Source of the DNA: Gaiellasilicea sp035575835
Lineage (GTDB): Bacteria > Actinomycetota > Thermoleophilia > Gaiellales > Gaiellaceae
Length of the DNA stretch: 10,118 bases
Reading direction: 5' to 3'
Assembly (NCBI GenBank): GCA_035575835.1
Contig: DATLXM010000089.1
Location: 1 to 10,118, forward strand
The position numbers were made by a program, and so were the translations under genes. Under the pieces are notes generated by a model that ran no database searches, was not told where the DNA came from, and saw only the letters and a list, made by a program, of their open reading frames with translations. Positions 1-4,991 of the stretch are shown here, piece by piece (position 1 is the first letter of the stretch; each line of letters opens with the position of its first letter).

Positions 1-702
1 AACGAAGCCGCGATCTTCGCCGGCCGCCAGCAGCTCACCCAGATCCGGATGCAGGACTTCGAGGACGCGATGGAGCGCGTGGTCGCAGGGCTCCAGCAGC
101 GCCGGGTCGTCTCCGAGAAGGAGAAGCGGATCCTCGCCTACCACGAGGGTGGCCACACCCTGCTCGCCCACCTGATGGGAGAGCTGCTCCCGATCCAGAA
201 GGTGACGATCGTCGCGCGCGGCGACGCGCTCGGCTACGCCTATTACCTCCCGACCGAGGATCGCTATCTGCACACGAAGGAGGAGCTCCTCGACGTGATG
301 AAGGTCGCGCTCGCCGGCCGCGCCGCCGAGCAGATCGTCTTCGGGCGGGTCACGAACGGCGCCGCCTCCGATCTCGAGAAGGTGACGGAGATCGCCCGCT
401 CAATGGTCTTCGACTACGGGATGTCCGAGATCGCGCCGGCGCGGACGATGCGCGCGGACAACTACGCGCTTTCGGAGGAAACGAAGCGGATGCGTGACTC
501 CGAGCAGGCCCGGCTCACCGACGAGGCCTACGAAGAAGCCCAGCGGTTGATCTCGAAGCACCGGAGCAGCCTCGACAAGCTCGCCACCGCGCTCCTCGAG
601 AAGGAGACGCTCGACCGGCACGAGATCAAGGCGCTCCTGAAGGGCGTCGACCCCGAGTCCCGCGCGAGCGAGACGATCGGCACCGTCCGCGTTCTGCCGT
701 AG
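1..702 (+). CDS. ftsH: ATP-dependent zinc metalloprotease FtsH, C-terminal part (5' end outside window)
   Basis: Membrane-anchored AAA+ protease that unfolds and degrades membrane and short-lived cytosolic proteins; known from the family. The frame is open from base 1. The first visible residues (NEAAIFAGR) match the end of the AAA+ lid, so the membrane anchor and Walker motifs lie upstream. The M41 peptidase domain follows, with the zinc motif HEGGH at 142-156 and the probable third ligand Asp at 370-372 (in TNGAASDLEKVTEIA). The helices GRAAEQIVFG and ARSMVFDYGMS are typical. About 233 residues are visible, ending at TAG 700-702 after the usual EKETLDRHEIKALL segment. The middle Ala of the common HEAGH is Gly here, and the MRDSEQARLTDEAYEEA stretch differs from the commonest FtsH type, so this could be one of several paralogues. 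The mce gene follows after 24 bp and seems to have its own promoter. Confidence 0.95.
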   Translation, partial: NEAAIFAGRQQLTQIRMQDFEDAMERVVAGLQQRRVVSEKEKRILAYHEGGHTLLAHLMGELLPIQKVTIVARGDALGYAYYLPTEDRYLHTKEELLDVMKVALAGRAAEQIVFGRVTNGAASDLEKVTEIARSMVFDYGMSEIAPARTMRADNYALSEETKRMRDSEQARLTDEAYEEAQRLISKHRSSLDKLATALLEKETLDRHEIKALLKGVDPESRASETIGTVRVLP

Positions 703-711
703 TACCTCGAC

Positions 712-717
712 TAGGAT
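712..717 (+). promoter_or_regulatory. Candidate -10 box (TAGGAT) for mce
   Basis: TAGGAT lies between the ftsH stop and the mce ATG, with 9 nt between hexamer and start codon. It fits the actinobacterial TANNNT form. Transcription would start within a few bases of the ATG, and no Shine-Dalgarno is visible. I see no convincing -35 box, so read-through from ftsH remains possible. Confidence 0.4.
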
Positions 718-726
718 CGTGGGCGA

Positions 727-1131
727 ATGGTCGCCCGCGGCATCCATCATCTCGGCGTGGCCGTGCACGATCTCGACGAGGCGCTCGAGACCTACACCCA
801 GCTCCTTGGCGCGACCATCGAGCACCGCGACACCGTCCCCGATCAGGGCGTCGAGGCAGCGGCCGTTCTGCTCGGCTCCGGTCGCGTCGAGCTTCTCGCC
901 CCGCTCGGCCCGGACACCCCGGTGGGACGGTTCCTCGCGAGCCGTGGCCCTGGGATGCACCACGTCGCCTACGAGGTCGACGACGTCCAGGCGGCGCTCG
1001 GCGCCCTCGCCGGCGAAGGCGCCCAGCTGATCGACGAGGCGCCGCGCGAAGGACTTTTCGGGCTTCAGGTCGCATTCGTCCATCCCGACGCCATCCACGG
1101 CGTCCTCTCGGAGGTGGTGTCCGTTGGCTGA
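727..1131 (+). CDS. mce: Methylmalonyl-CoA epimerase (VOC superfamily)
   Basis: Interconverts (2R)- and (2S)-methylmalonyl-CoA, linking propionyl-CoA carboxylation to methylmalonyl-CoA mutase and succinyl-CoA; a cytosolic metalloenzyme. At 134 aa it is the family's usual size, with two VOC beta-alpha-beta-beta-beta halves. Expected metal ligands are visible: His8 in GIHHLGVAV, Glu55 in RVELLAP, His78/79 in GMHHVAYEVDD and Glu129 in GVLSEVV. Other family signatures are SPDSP-like PDTPVGRFL, the LIDEAPREG turn and VAFVHP. ATG 727 is the only reasonable start, since an in-frame TAG sits at 712-714. No mutase or carboxylase gene is visible nearby, so the pathway partners must be elsewhere. The 3' end overlaps the next gene by 8 bp. 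Another VOC enzyme is possible, but the motif agreement with epimerases is close. Confidence 0.9.
   Translation: MVARGIHHLGVAVHDLDEALETYTQLLGATIEHRDTVPDQGVEAAAVLLGSGRVELLAPLGPDTPVGRFLASRGPGMHHVAYEVDDVQAALGALAGEGAQLIDEAPREGLFGLQVAFVHPDAIHGVLSEVVSVG
1110..1115 (+). promoter_or_regulatory. Ribosome binding site that fixes a TTG start
   Basis: GGAGGT lies inside the end of mce, 8 nt before TTG 1124. It is the main argument for the TTG start and for translational coupling of the 75-aa gene to mce. Confidence 0.65.
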
Positions 1132-1351
1132 GCCAGATTCCGTCCGGATCGAGATCGCGTTCAGCGGTGGGCCCGGTCTCAGCGCCCTCGTCACCGTTCA
1201 GGGCGCCGACGAGCTCGAACGTGCGCTCGCGTCCGACCAGGACGGCACGTTCCAGGTCGACGCCGCCGACGGCCGCTATACCGTCGTCCTCCGCCGGGTC
1301 GTCTACATCAAGCGCTACGCGCGCGAGTCGCGGGTCGGATTCGGGATCTAG
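1124..1351 (+). CDS. Small protein of unknown function, 75 aa
   Basis: I do not recognise this family. The frame starts at TTG within the last codons of mce (8-bp overlap), behind a good GGAGGT site, and ends with tandem TAG TAG codons (1349-1354). The protein is soluble, with no signal peptide, membrane segment or Cys/His cluster. It reads as a compact beta-alpha-beta-beta fold: strand VRIEIAF, a Gly-rich turn SGGPG, strand ALVTVQ, helix ADELERALAS, then strands TFQVDA, YTVVLRRVVYIKRY and RVGFGI. The basic last strands (LRRVVYIKRYARESR) could contact nucleic acid or a protein partner, but that is speculation. It sits between mce and a sigma-factor gene with only 21 bp to the latter, so co-transcription is likely. 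Nothing resembles a zinc-binding anti-sigma domain (HxxxCxxC), although a non-standard sigma partner cannot be excluded. Confidence 0.7.
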   Translation: MAEPDSVRIEIAFSGGPGLSALVTVQGADELERALASDQDGTFQVDAADGRYTVVLRRVVYIKRYARESRVGFGI

Positions 1352-1372
1352 TAGGGCGGGGAGACGAGCGGG

Positions 1373-1963
1373 ATGGCCGAAACGGCGCAGAAGAGTCCCT
1401 CGGGGGCGGAGATCCGCAAGCTCGTCGAGCAGGCCCAGCAGGGAGACCGGAACGCGCTCGAAGAGCTCTACCTGATCCACTTCGACCGGATCTACAGCTA
1501 CCTGCACATGACCGTCGGGAACCGGCACGACGCCGAGGACCTGACCACGCAGACCTTTCTCCGGATGCTCGAGTCGATCGGCAAGTTTCGCTTCCAGGCG
1601 GCGCCGTTCTCGGCCTGGCTCTTTCGGATCGCGCACAACCTCTCGATGGACCACTTTCGCGCGAACCGCCGCTGGCAGCCCGAGGAAGACGTGCCGGAGC
1701 CGCTCGGCTCCGAGGAGCGCTCAGCCGAGGACGAGGCGTTCCGGGCGATCGGGCGGCAGTCGATGCTCGACCTGATCGACTCGCTCTCGCAGGAGCAGCA
1801 GCAGGTCCTGACCCTGAAATTCGTCTTCGGCTTCTCTAACGGCGAGGCGGCCACGATTCTCGACAAGACCGAGGGGGCGATCAAGAGCCTCCAGCACCGC
1901 GCGCTCGCTTCGCTCCAGAAGCAGATCGCCGACGACGAGCCCGGCGCCGAACCGGAGGCGTAG
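1373..1963 (+). CDS. RNA polymerase sigma-70 family factor, ECF-like
   Basis: Directs RNA polymerase to a dedicated promoter set. The 196 residues hold the two-domain ECF layout. Region 2 is at about 25-100, including RHDAEDLTTQTFLRMLESI and the -10-reading segment FSAWLFRIAHNLSMDHFRANRR. A short acidic linker covers about 101-128. Region 4 is at about 130-185, with the -35-reading helix-turn-helix in FSNGEAATILDKTEGAIKSLQHRAL. There is no region 1.1 or 3. The FxAWLFRIAHNLxxDHFR segment resembles actinobacterial BldN-type sigma factors. No membrane anti-sigma gene is adjacent, so control may be transcriptional or by a distant partner; the tail after residue 185 is short and acidic. GGGGAG about 10 nt before ATG 1373 is a good ribosome site. 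The stop codon abuts the GTG of the next gene. Confidence 0.92.
   Translation: MAETAQKSPSGAEIRKLVEQAQQGDRNALEELYLIHFDRIYSYLHMTVGNRHDAEDLTTQTFLRMLESIGKFRFQAAPFSAWLFRIAHNLSMDHFRANRRWQPEEDVPEPLGSEERSAEDEAFRAIGRQSMLDLIDSLSQEQQQVLTLKFVFGFSNGEAATILDKTEGAIKSLQHRALASLQKQIADDEPGAEPEA
1954..1958 (+). promoter_or_regulatory. Ribosome binding site of the YchF-like gene inside the sigma-factor gene
   Basis: GGAGG lies 5 nt before GTG 1964, within the last codons of the sigma factor. With the zero-length gap between stop (1961-1963) and start, it implies that the two proteins are translated in a coupled way. Confidence 0.6.
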
Positions 1964-2884
1964 GTGGCACTCGAGGTCGGCATCGTCGGGCTTCCCGGAA
2001 GCGGGAAGACGACACTCTTCACCGCGCTCACGAAGGCCGGCGGCGCGGGATTCGGCAAGGAGAACGTCGGGATGGCGTCGATCGCGGACGAGCGGCTGGC
2101 GCAGCTCGCGGAACTCGTCGGCGCCCGCAAGATCACGCCTGCGACGATCCGCGTCGTCGATGTGCCCGGGACAGGCCCTGCGCTCCTCGGGGGGCTCAGG
2201 CAGGTCGACGCGATCCTCGCGGTCGCGGACGGCTTCACCCCGGGCGGCTCGCCCGCAGCCGACCTCGAGAACCTCGAGCTCGAGCTCCTCGTCGCGGATC
2301 GAGATCACGTCGAGCGCCGGCTCGAACGGGTCGAGAAGCAGGCGAAATCGGGCGACGTGGCCCTCCGCAAGGAAGTCGACGTCCTCCGGGAGCTGCTCGC
2401 GCACCTGGACGCCGGCAACACGCTTCGAGACTTCCCCGGCGAGCTGCCCGGCGAGCTCGAGCCGCTGACGACGAAGCCGCTCATCGCGATCGTGAACGGC
2501 TCGGAGGGGATCGACCTGCAGCTCGAGGCCGAGCTCGCGGCGATGAGCGACGAGGAGGCAGCGGAGTACCGAGAGGGCCCGTCCGCGCTCGACGAGGTCG
2601 TGCGCAGGCTGAGCGACGCCCTCGGCCTGATCACGTTCTTCACCGCAGGCGAGAAGGAGACTCGGGCGTGGACGTTGCGCGGGGGCGAGAGCGCGCTCGA
2701 CGCGGCCGGGACGATCCACTCGGACATCGCGCGTGGGTTCATCCGGGCAGAGACGATCACGTGCAGCGATCTCCTCGACGCCGGCTCGCACGCCGAGGCG
2801 TCGCGTCGGGGGACGCAGCGGCTCGAGGGCAAGACCTACGTGATCCAGGACGGCGACGTCCTGAACATCCGCTTCAACGTCTGA
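1964..2884 (+). CDS. Reduced YchF/OLA1-like P-loop NTPase with DUF933 (TGS-like) C-terminus
   Basis: YchF proteins are ribosome-associated ATPases linked to translation and stress. The relationship is clear in the C-terminal third (about 222-306): LITFFTAGEKETRAWTLRGG, AAGTIHSDIARGFIRAE, DLLDAGSHAEA, LEGKTYVIQDGDVLNIRFNV. The coiled helical insert (about 115-160, HVERRLERVEKQAKSGD) also matches. The G domain is unusual. The P-loop is GLPGSGKTT (9-17) where YchF has NVGKS. The G3 region is DVPGTGPALL (66-75), lacking the long Gly-rich switch of YchF. G4 is NGSE (178-181), near the ATP-type NxxE, and the SAK-type G5 is missing. The length of 306 aa is below the usual ~360. I infer a diverged paralogue that probably binds nucleotide through an altered switch. 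It starts at GTG directly after the sigma-factor stop and overlaps the convergent HTH gene by 11 bp. Confidence 0.85.
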   Translation: MALEVGIVGLPGSGKTTLFTALTKAGGAGFGKENVGMASIADERLAQLAELVGARKITPATIRVVDVPGTGPALLGGLRQVDAILAVADGFTPGGSPAADLENLELELLVADRDHVERRLERVEKQAKSGDVALRKEVDVLRELLAHLDAGNTLRDFPGELPGELEPLTTKPLIAIVNGSEGIDLQLEAELAAMSDEEAAEYREGPSALDEVVRRLSDALGLITFFTAGEKETRAWTLRGGESALDAAGTIHSDIARGFIRAETITCSDLLDAGSHAEASRRGTQRLEGKTYVIQDGDVLNIRFNV

Positions 2885-3080
2885 CGGCGGCCGCGAAGCG
2901 TCGGTGCGCGGTTTGGCGGGAGAGGCCGAGATCCACTCCTATGTCCGCCCAGCTGAACCCCTGGGCACGAGCGAGCCCGACGTACTCGATCTCGATTCGC
3001 GCCACGATCTCGCGAAGCTCGGCGGCCTCGGCGAGGGTGCGGGGGTAGAACAGCTCTTCGGCGGCGGGCGGGCCGTCCAT
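2874..3080 (-). CDS. Small helix-turn-helix protein, 68 aa (start uncertain; may extend to 3146)
   Basis: A minus-strand gene ending inside the 3' end of the YchF-like gene. The core has a first helix AAELREIVARIEIEYVGLARAQG followed by FSWADIGVDLGLSRQTAHRRF, the W-x-x-I-G-x-x-L-G-x-S-R-Q-x-x-H signature of small actinobacterial DNA-binding proteins. I infer a sequence-specific DNA-binding role. ATG 3080 is chosen because the conserved part begins soon after it. A GTG at 3146 would add 22 residues (MTKGQVGKGRF...) encoded by a hairpin-rich stretch that looks non-coding. A weak -10-like GACACT (3093-3088) lies 7 nt before the ATG. Neither start has a clear Shine-Dalgarno. It is downstream of the transporter gene on the same strand, 132 bp away, and may be a separate unit regulated through the nearby palindrome. 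Confidence 0.72.
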   Translation of the reverse strand: MDGPPAAEELFYPRTLAEAAELREIVARIEIEYVGLARAQGFSWADIGVDLGLSRQTAHRRFAAAVRR

Positions 3081-3091
3081 CGCCGAGAGTG

Positions 3092-3114
3092 TCGCGCGCG
3101 TTGGCGCCGCGCGA
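3092..3114. repeat. GC-rich hairpin, 7-bp arms with 9-nt loop
   Basis: TCGCGCG (3092-3098) is exactly complementary to CGCGCGA (3108-3114). It lies between the transporter stop and the likely HTH start. Without a T-run it is a weak candidate for an intrinsic terminator of the transporter mRNA. It could instead be a 5' structure of the HTH mRNA if that starts upstream. Confidence 0.5.
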
Positions 3115-3154
3115 AACCGTCCCTTTCCGACCTGGCCTTTCGTCACCCCCGAGA

Positions 3155-3173
3155 GACAGGGACTGTCCCTGTC
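3155..3173. repeat. Perfect 19-bp palindrome (9-bp arms, 1-nt centre)
   Basis: GACAGGGAC-T-GTCCCTGTC, with no mismatch. A third related half-site, ACCGTCCCT (3116-3124), lies 38 bp before the centre and can pair with AGGGACTGT (3158-3166) apart from one mismatch. The palindrome lies 75 bp upstream of the HTH ATG and 40 bp past the transporter stop. It may be an operator for a dimeric regulator or a REP-like intergenic repeat. It lacks the T-run of a classical terminator. Confidence 0.65.
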
Positions 3174-3212
3174 GCACAGCGGTGACGGAGCGACATGTCT
3201 CGAAGGGGCAGA

Positions 3213-4046
3213 TCAGCCCGCTGAGAGCAGCGCAGCGCCTGCAAGCACTGCTCCCGCCCCGACGAACTGGATCGTGCCGACGCGTTCCCGGAGGAGGAAC
3301 GCCGCGAGCGCGACCACGACGGCGGGGTAGAGCGACGTGAGCACCGAGACGACGCTGACGAGCCCCCGCGTGGTCGCGAGCGCGAACATCACGTTCGCGC
3401 CGACGTCGCACAGACCGACGCCGAGCACCGGCAGCACGAACCGGCGCGGGAGGCCGAGCGAGACTCCGGCCGCCACCGCCGCCGCGAGTGCGAGCGCCGC
3501 GGAGGCGAGCCGGGCGACGAGCACCGCCCAAGAGACGCTCTCGTCGGCGGCGACGTCGAGGAGGACGAAGTAGAGCCCGAAGCCGACCGCCGCAGCGAGG
3601 GCGAGCCCGACCCCGGCGGCGAAGCGGCCCTTGAGATCGTCGTTCGTCCTGGAGACGAGTGCCAGGCCGGCGAGCGCGACGGCCGCCCCGACGAACTGGA
3701 GCAGCGAGGGCCGCTCACCCCGTGCGATCCCGACCGCGAACGGGATCGCCGCGGCCATGCTCGAGATCGGGGCGACGACTCCCATCGCGCCGATCGCCAT
3801 CCCGCGATAAAGCGCCGCGAGCCCGGTGACCCCGCAGATTCCCGCTCCTGCGGCCGCGAGCACGGCGGCCTGTCCGAGGAACGGATCGCGCGTGACGGCG
3901 ACCCAGACGACGATCGCCGCGGCGCCGACGGCCTGCGAGACGACGAGGATGCCGAGCACGTGCGTCCGTCGCGAGGTCAGGCCGCCGAGGAAGTCACCGA
4001 AGCCGTAGGAGAGGCTCGCCCCGAGCGCAAGGAGGATCGCCGCCAT
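3213..4046 (-). CDS. EamA/DMT-superfamily transporter, ten predicted membrane helices
   Basis: An inner-membrane drug/metabolite-transporter family protein; its substrate cannot be read from sequence. The 277 residues form two EamA repeats. The first (about 3-133) opens with the typical ALGASLSYGFGDFLGGL and closes with ERPSLLQFVGAAVALAGLALVS. The second (about 143-276) closes with SLYPAVVVALAAFLLRERVGTIQFVGAGAVLAG. Ten hydrophobic segments are visible, with a basic LPRR loop near 199-202 and short charged loops elsewhere. ATG 4046 is 9 bp after the stop of the HD nuclease gene, so both are probably on one transcript. There is no clear Shine-Dalgarno, and translation may depend on coupling. 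Members of this superfamily export amino acids, nucleosides or other metabolites. The nuclease neighbour hints at nucleotide breakdown products, but this is only a guess. Confidence 0.92.
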   Translation of the reverse strand: MAAILLALGASLSYGFGDFLGGLTSRRTHVLGILVVSQAVGAAAIVVWVAVTRDPFLGQAAVLAAAGAGICGVTGLAALYRGMAIGAMGVVAPISSMAAAIPFAVGIARGERPSLLQFVGAAVALAGLALVSRTNDDLKGRFAAGVGLALAAAVGFGLYFVLLDVAADESVSWAVLVARLASAALALAAAVAAGVSLGLPRRFVLPVLGVGLCDVGANVMFALATTRGLVSVVSVLTSLYPAVVVALAAFLLRERVGTIQFVGAGAVLAGAALLSAG

Positions 4047-4055
4047 CGTCCGGGA

Positions 4056-4883
4056 TCAGTCGCCGACGGGTCGAGTCGCCGCGACGGCGTCGAGCTGGTT
4101 CGCGTGAAAGAGGACGGCGGCCTCGGCGGTGCGTGCTGCGTTGCGATCGTGGTGGGAGGCGACTGCGTGGAGGAGCTCGGCACGCGCGACCGTGTCGATC
4201 GACTCGGCGCGCTCCTCGATCAGCCTCAGGCCGAGATGGACGTGACCGAGCAGCCGCCCCTCGTCCGTCTGCCGGTACGCCGGTGCGCGCCCCAGCTCGC
4301 GGGTGCGACCCACGTCGTGAAGGAGCGCGGCTGCGAGCAGCAGGTCGGTGCGCAGGCGCGGATGGAGCTGGGCCGTCTCGCGGGCGAGGGTGGCGACGCC
4401 GACGGTGTGCTCGAGCAGCCCGCCCGCGTAGGTGTGGTGGCTGTCGGACGCAGGGAGCGTCCGGAGCGAGGCTCGAAGTTCGGCGTCACCGACGAAGCGG
4501 CCCACCACGGCGGCCAGGCCTGGATGCGAGATCTCGGCCGCGAGGAACTCGAGGAAGCCGTCCAGCTCGTCGGCGTCCCGGCGCAGCTTCGGCGCCAGCT
4601 CGGCCGGGTCGGCGTCGGAGGTCTCGACCGAGCGCACGTCGAGTTGCAGCCGTTCGCCGAAGCGCGAGACGCGTCCGAGCACCCGCACCGCATCCCCTTC
4701 CGCGAAGCGCCCGTCGAGGAGCTCGACGTCGTTCCAGACCCGGGCTTCGATCCGCCCGGTGGGGTCGACGAGCTCGAGAGCGAGGTAGGTCGCGCCCTTC
4801 TTCGTGCGCAGCCGCTGCTTGCGCGCGACGGCGTAGACGCCCTCGACGACGCGGTCCTCGGCCAGCTCGGCGATCGTGCTCAC
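4056..4883 (-). CDS. OB-fold plus HD-domain protein, YhaM-like 3'-5' exoribonuclease family
   Basis: YhaM-type enzymes trim RNA or single-stranded DNA from the 3' end using a metal-dependent HD domain in the cytosol. The N-terminal part (about 10-88) has an OB-fold nucleic-acid-binding pattern: VVEGVYAVARKQ, ATYLALELVDPTGRIEARVWND, GDAVRVLGRVSRFGERLQLDV. The HD domain (about 148-268) keeps the expected residues: HHTYAGGLLEHT with His159, LLHDVG with His189-Asp190, LLGHVHLG with His214, ASHH with His244/245, and LDA with Asp265. The length of 275 aa is shorter than the ~314 of Bacillus YhaM, mainly at the C-terminus. GTG 4883 is preceded by TAGACT with a 6-nt gap, suggesting a leaderless mRNA. 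It is the first gene of a unit with the EamA transporter. The exact substrate is inferred from family membership. Confidence 0.87.
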   Translation of the reverse strand: MSTIAELAEDRVVEGVYAVARKQRLRTKKGATYLALELVDPTGRIEARVWNDVELLDGRFAEGDAVRVLGRVSRFGERLQLDVRSVETSDADPAELAPKLRRDADELDGFLEFLAAEISHPGLAAVVGRFVGDAELRASLRTLPASDSHHTYAGGLLEHTVGVATLARETAQLHPRLRTDLLLAAALLHDVGRTRELGRAPAYRQTDEGRLLGHVHLGLRLIEERAESIDTVARAELLHAVASHHDRNAARTAEAAVLFHANQLDAVAATRPVGD

Positions 4884-4900
4884 AGCCTGAGTCTAGGCTG
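4883..4900. repeat. 18-bp interrupted palindrome over the HD-gene -10 and start codon
   Basis: CAGCCT-gagtct-AGGCTG has perfect 6-bp arms. It covers the first base of the HD gene's GTG and its -10 box (4895-4890), and contains a plus-strand TAGGCT (4894-4899). It may be an operator or a bidirectional -10 region. An arm length of 6 bp can arise by chance. Confidence 0.4.
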
Positions 4901-4917
4901 CTGGCGCGGCCTACCAA
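4890..4917 (-). promoter_or_regulatory. Promoter of the HD nuclease-EamA unit
   Basis: On the minus strand, TTGGTA (4917-4912), a 16-nt spacer and TAGACT (4895-4890) precede GTG 4883 by 6 nt. Spacing and hexamers fit a housekeeping promoter, with transcription starting at or next to the start codon. No Shine-Dalgarno is present, as expected for a leaderless message. Confidence 0.55.
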
Positions 4918-4979
4918 CCGGGGTCTTGCGCGCTGGGCCCCGCCCCTGCGGACGCGCAGCTCGCGCGGAAAGAGTCAGC

Positions 4980-4985
4980 TAGGCT
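4980..4985 (+). promoter_or_regulatory. -10 box (TAGGCT) of the DUF1015-phosphatase unit
   Basis: TAGGCT is followed by exactly 6 nt and GTG 4992, the same geometry as the HD gene and mrp. There is no Shine-Dalgarno, so a leaderless transcript is likely. No good -35 hexamer is visible 16-18 bp upstream. The 4884-4991 spacer holds otherwise only the divergent promoter and GC-rich sequence. Confidence 0.5.
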
Positions 4986-4991
4986 CGCGCC

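Noticed and set aside
626..1654. Long minus-strand frames over mce and the sigma-factor gene
   Set aside because: They are shadows of convincing plus-strand genes, with low-complexity Arg-rich translations.
3081..3146. N-terminal extension of the HTH protein to GTG 3146
   Set aside because: The added residues are encoded by hairpin-forming sequence, look non-conserved and lie before the natural family start. Kept only as an alternative.
3960..4982. A 340-codon plus-strand frame antisense to the HD nuclease
   Set aside because: The opposite strand encodes an intact OB-HD protein with all catalytic residues. The antisense translation has no family features and would cover both divergent promoters.
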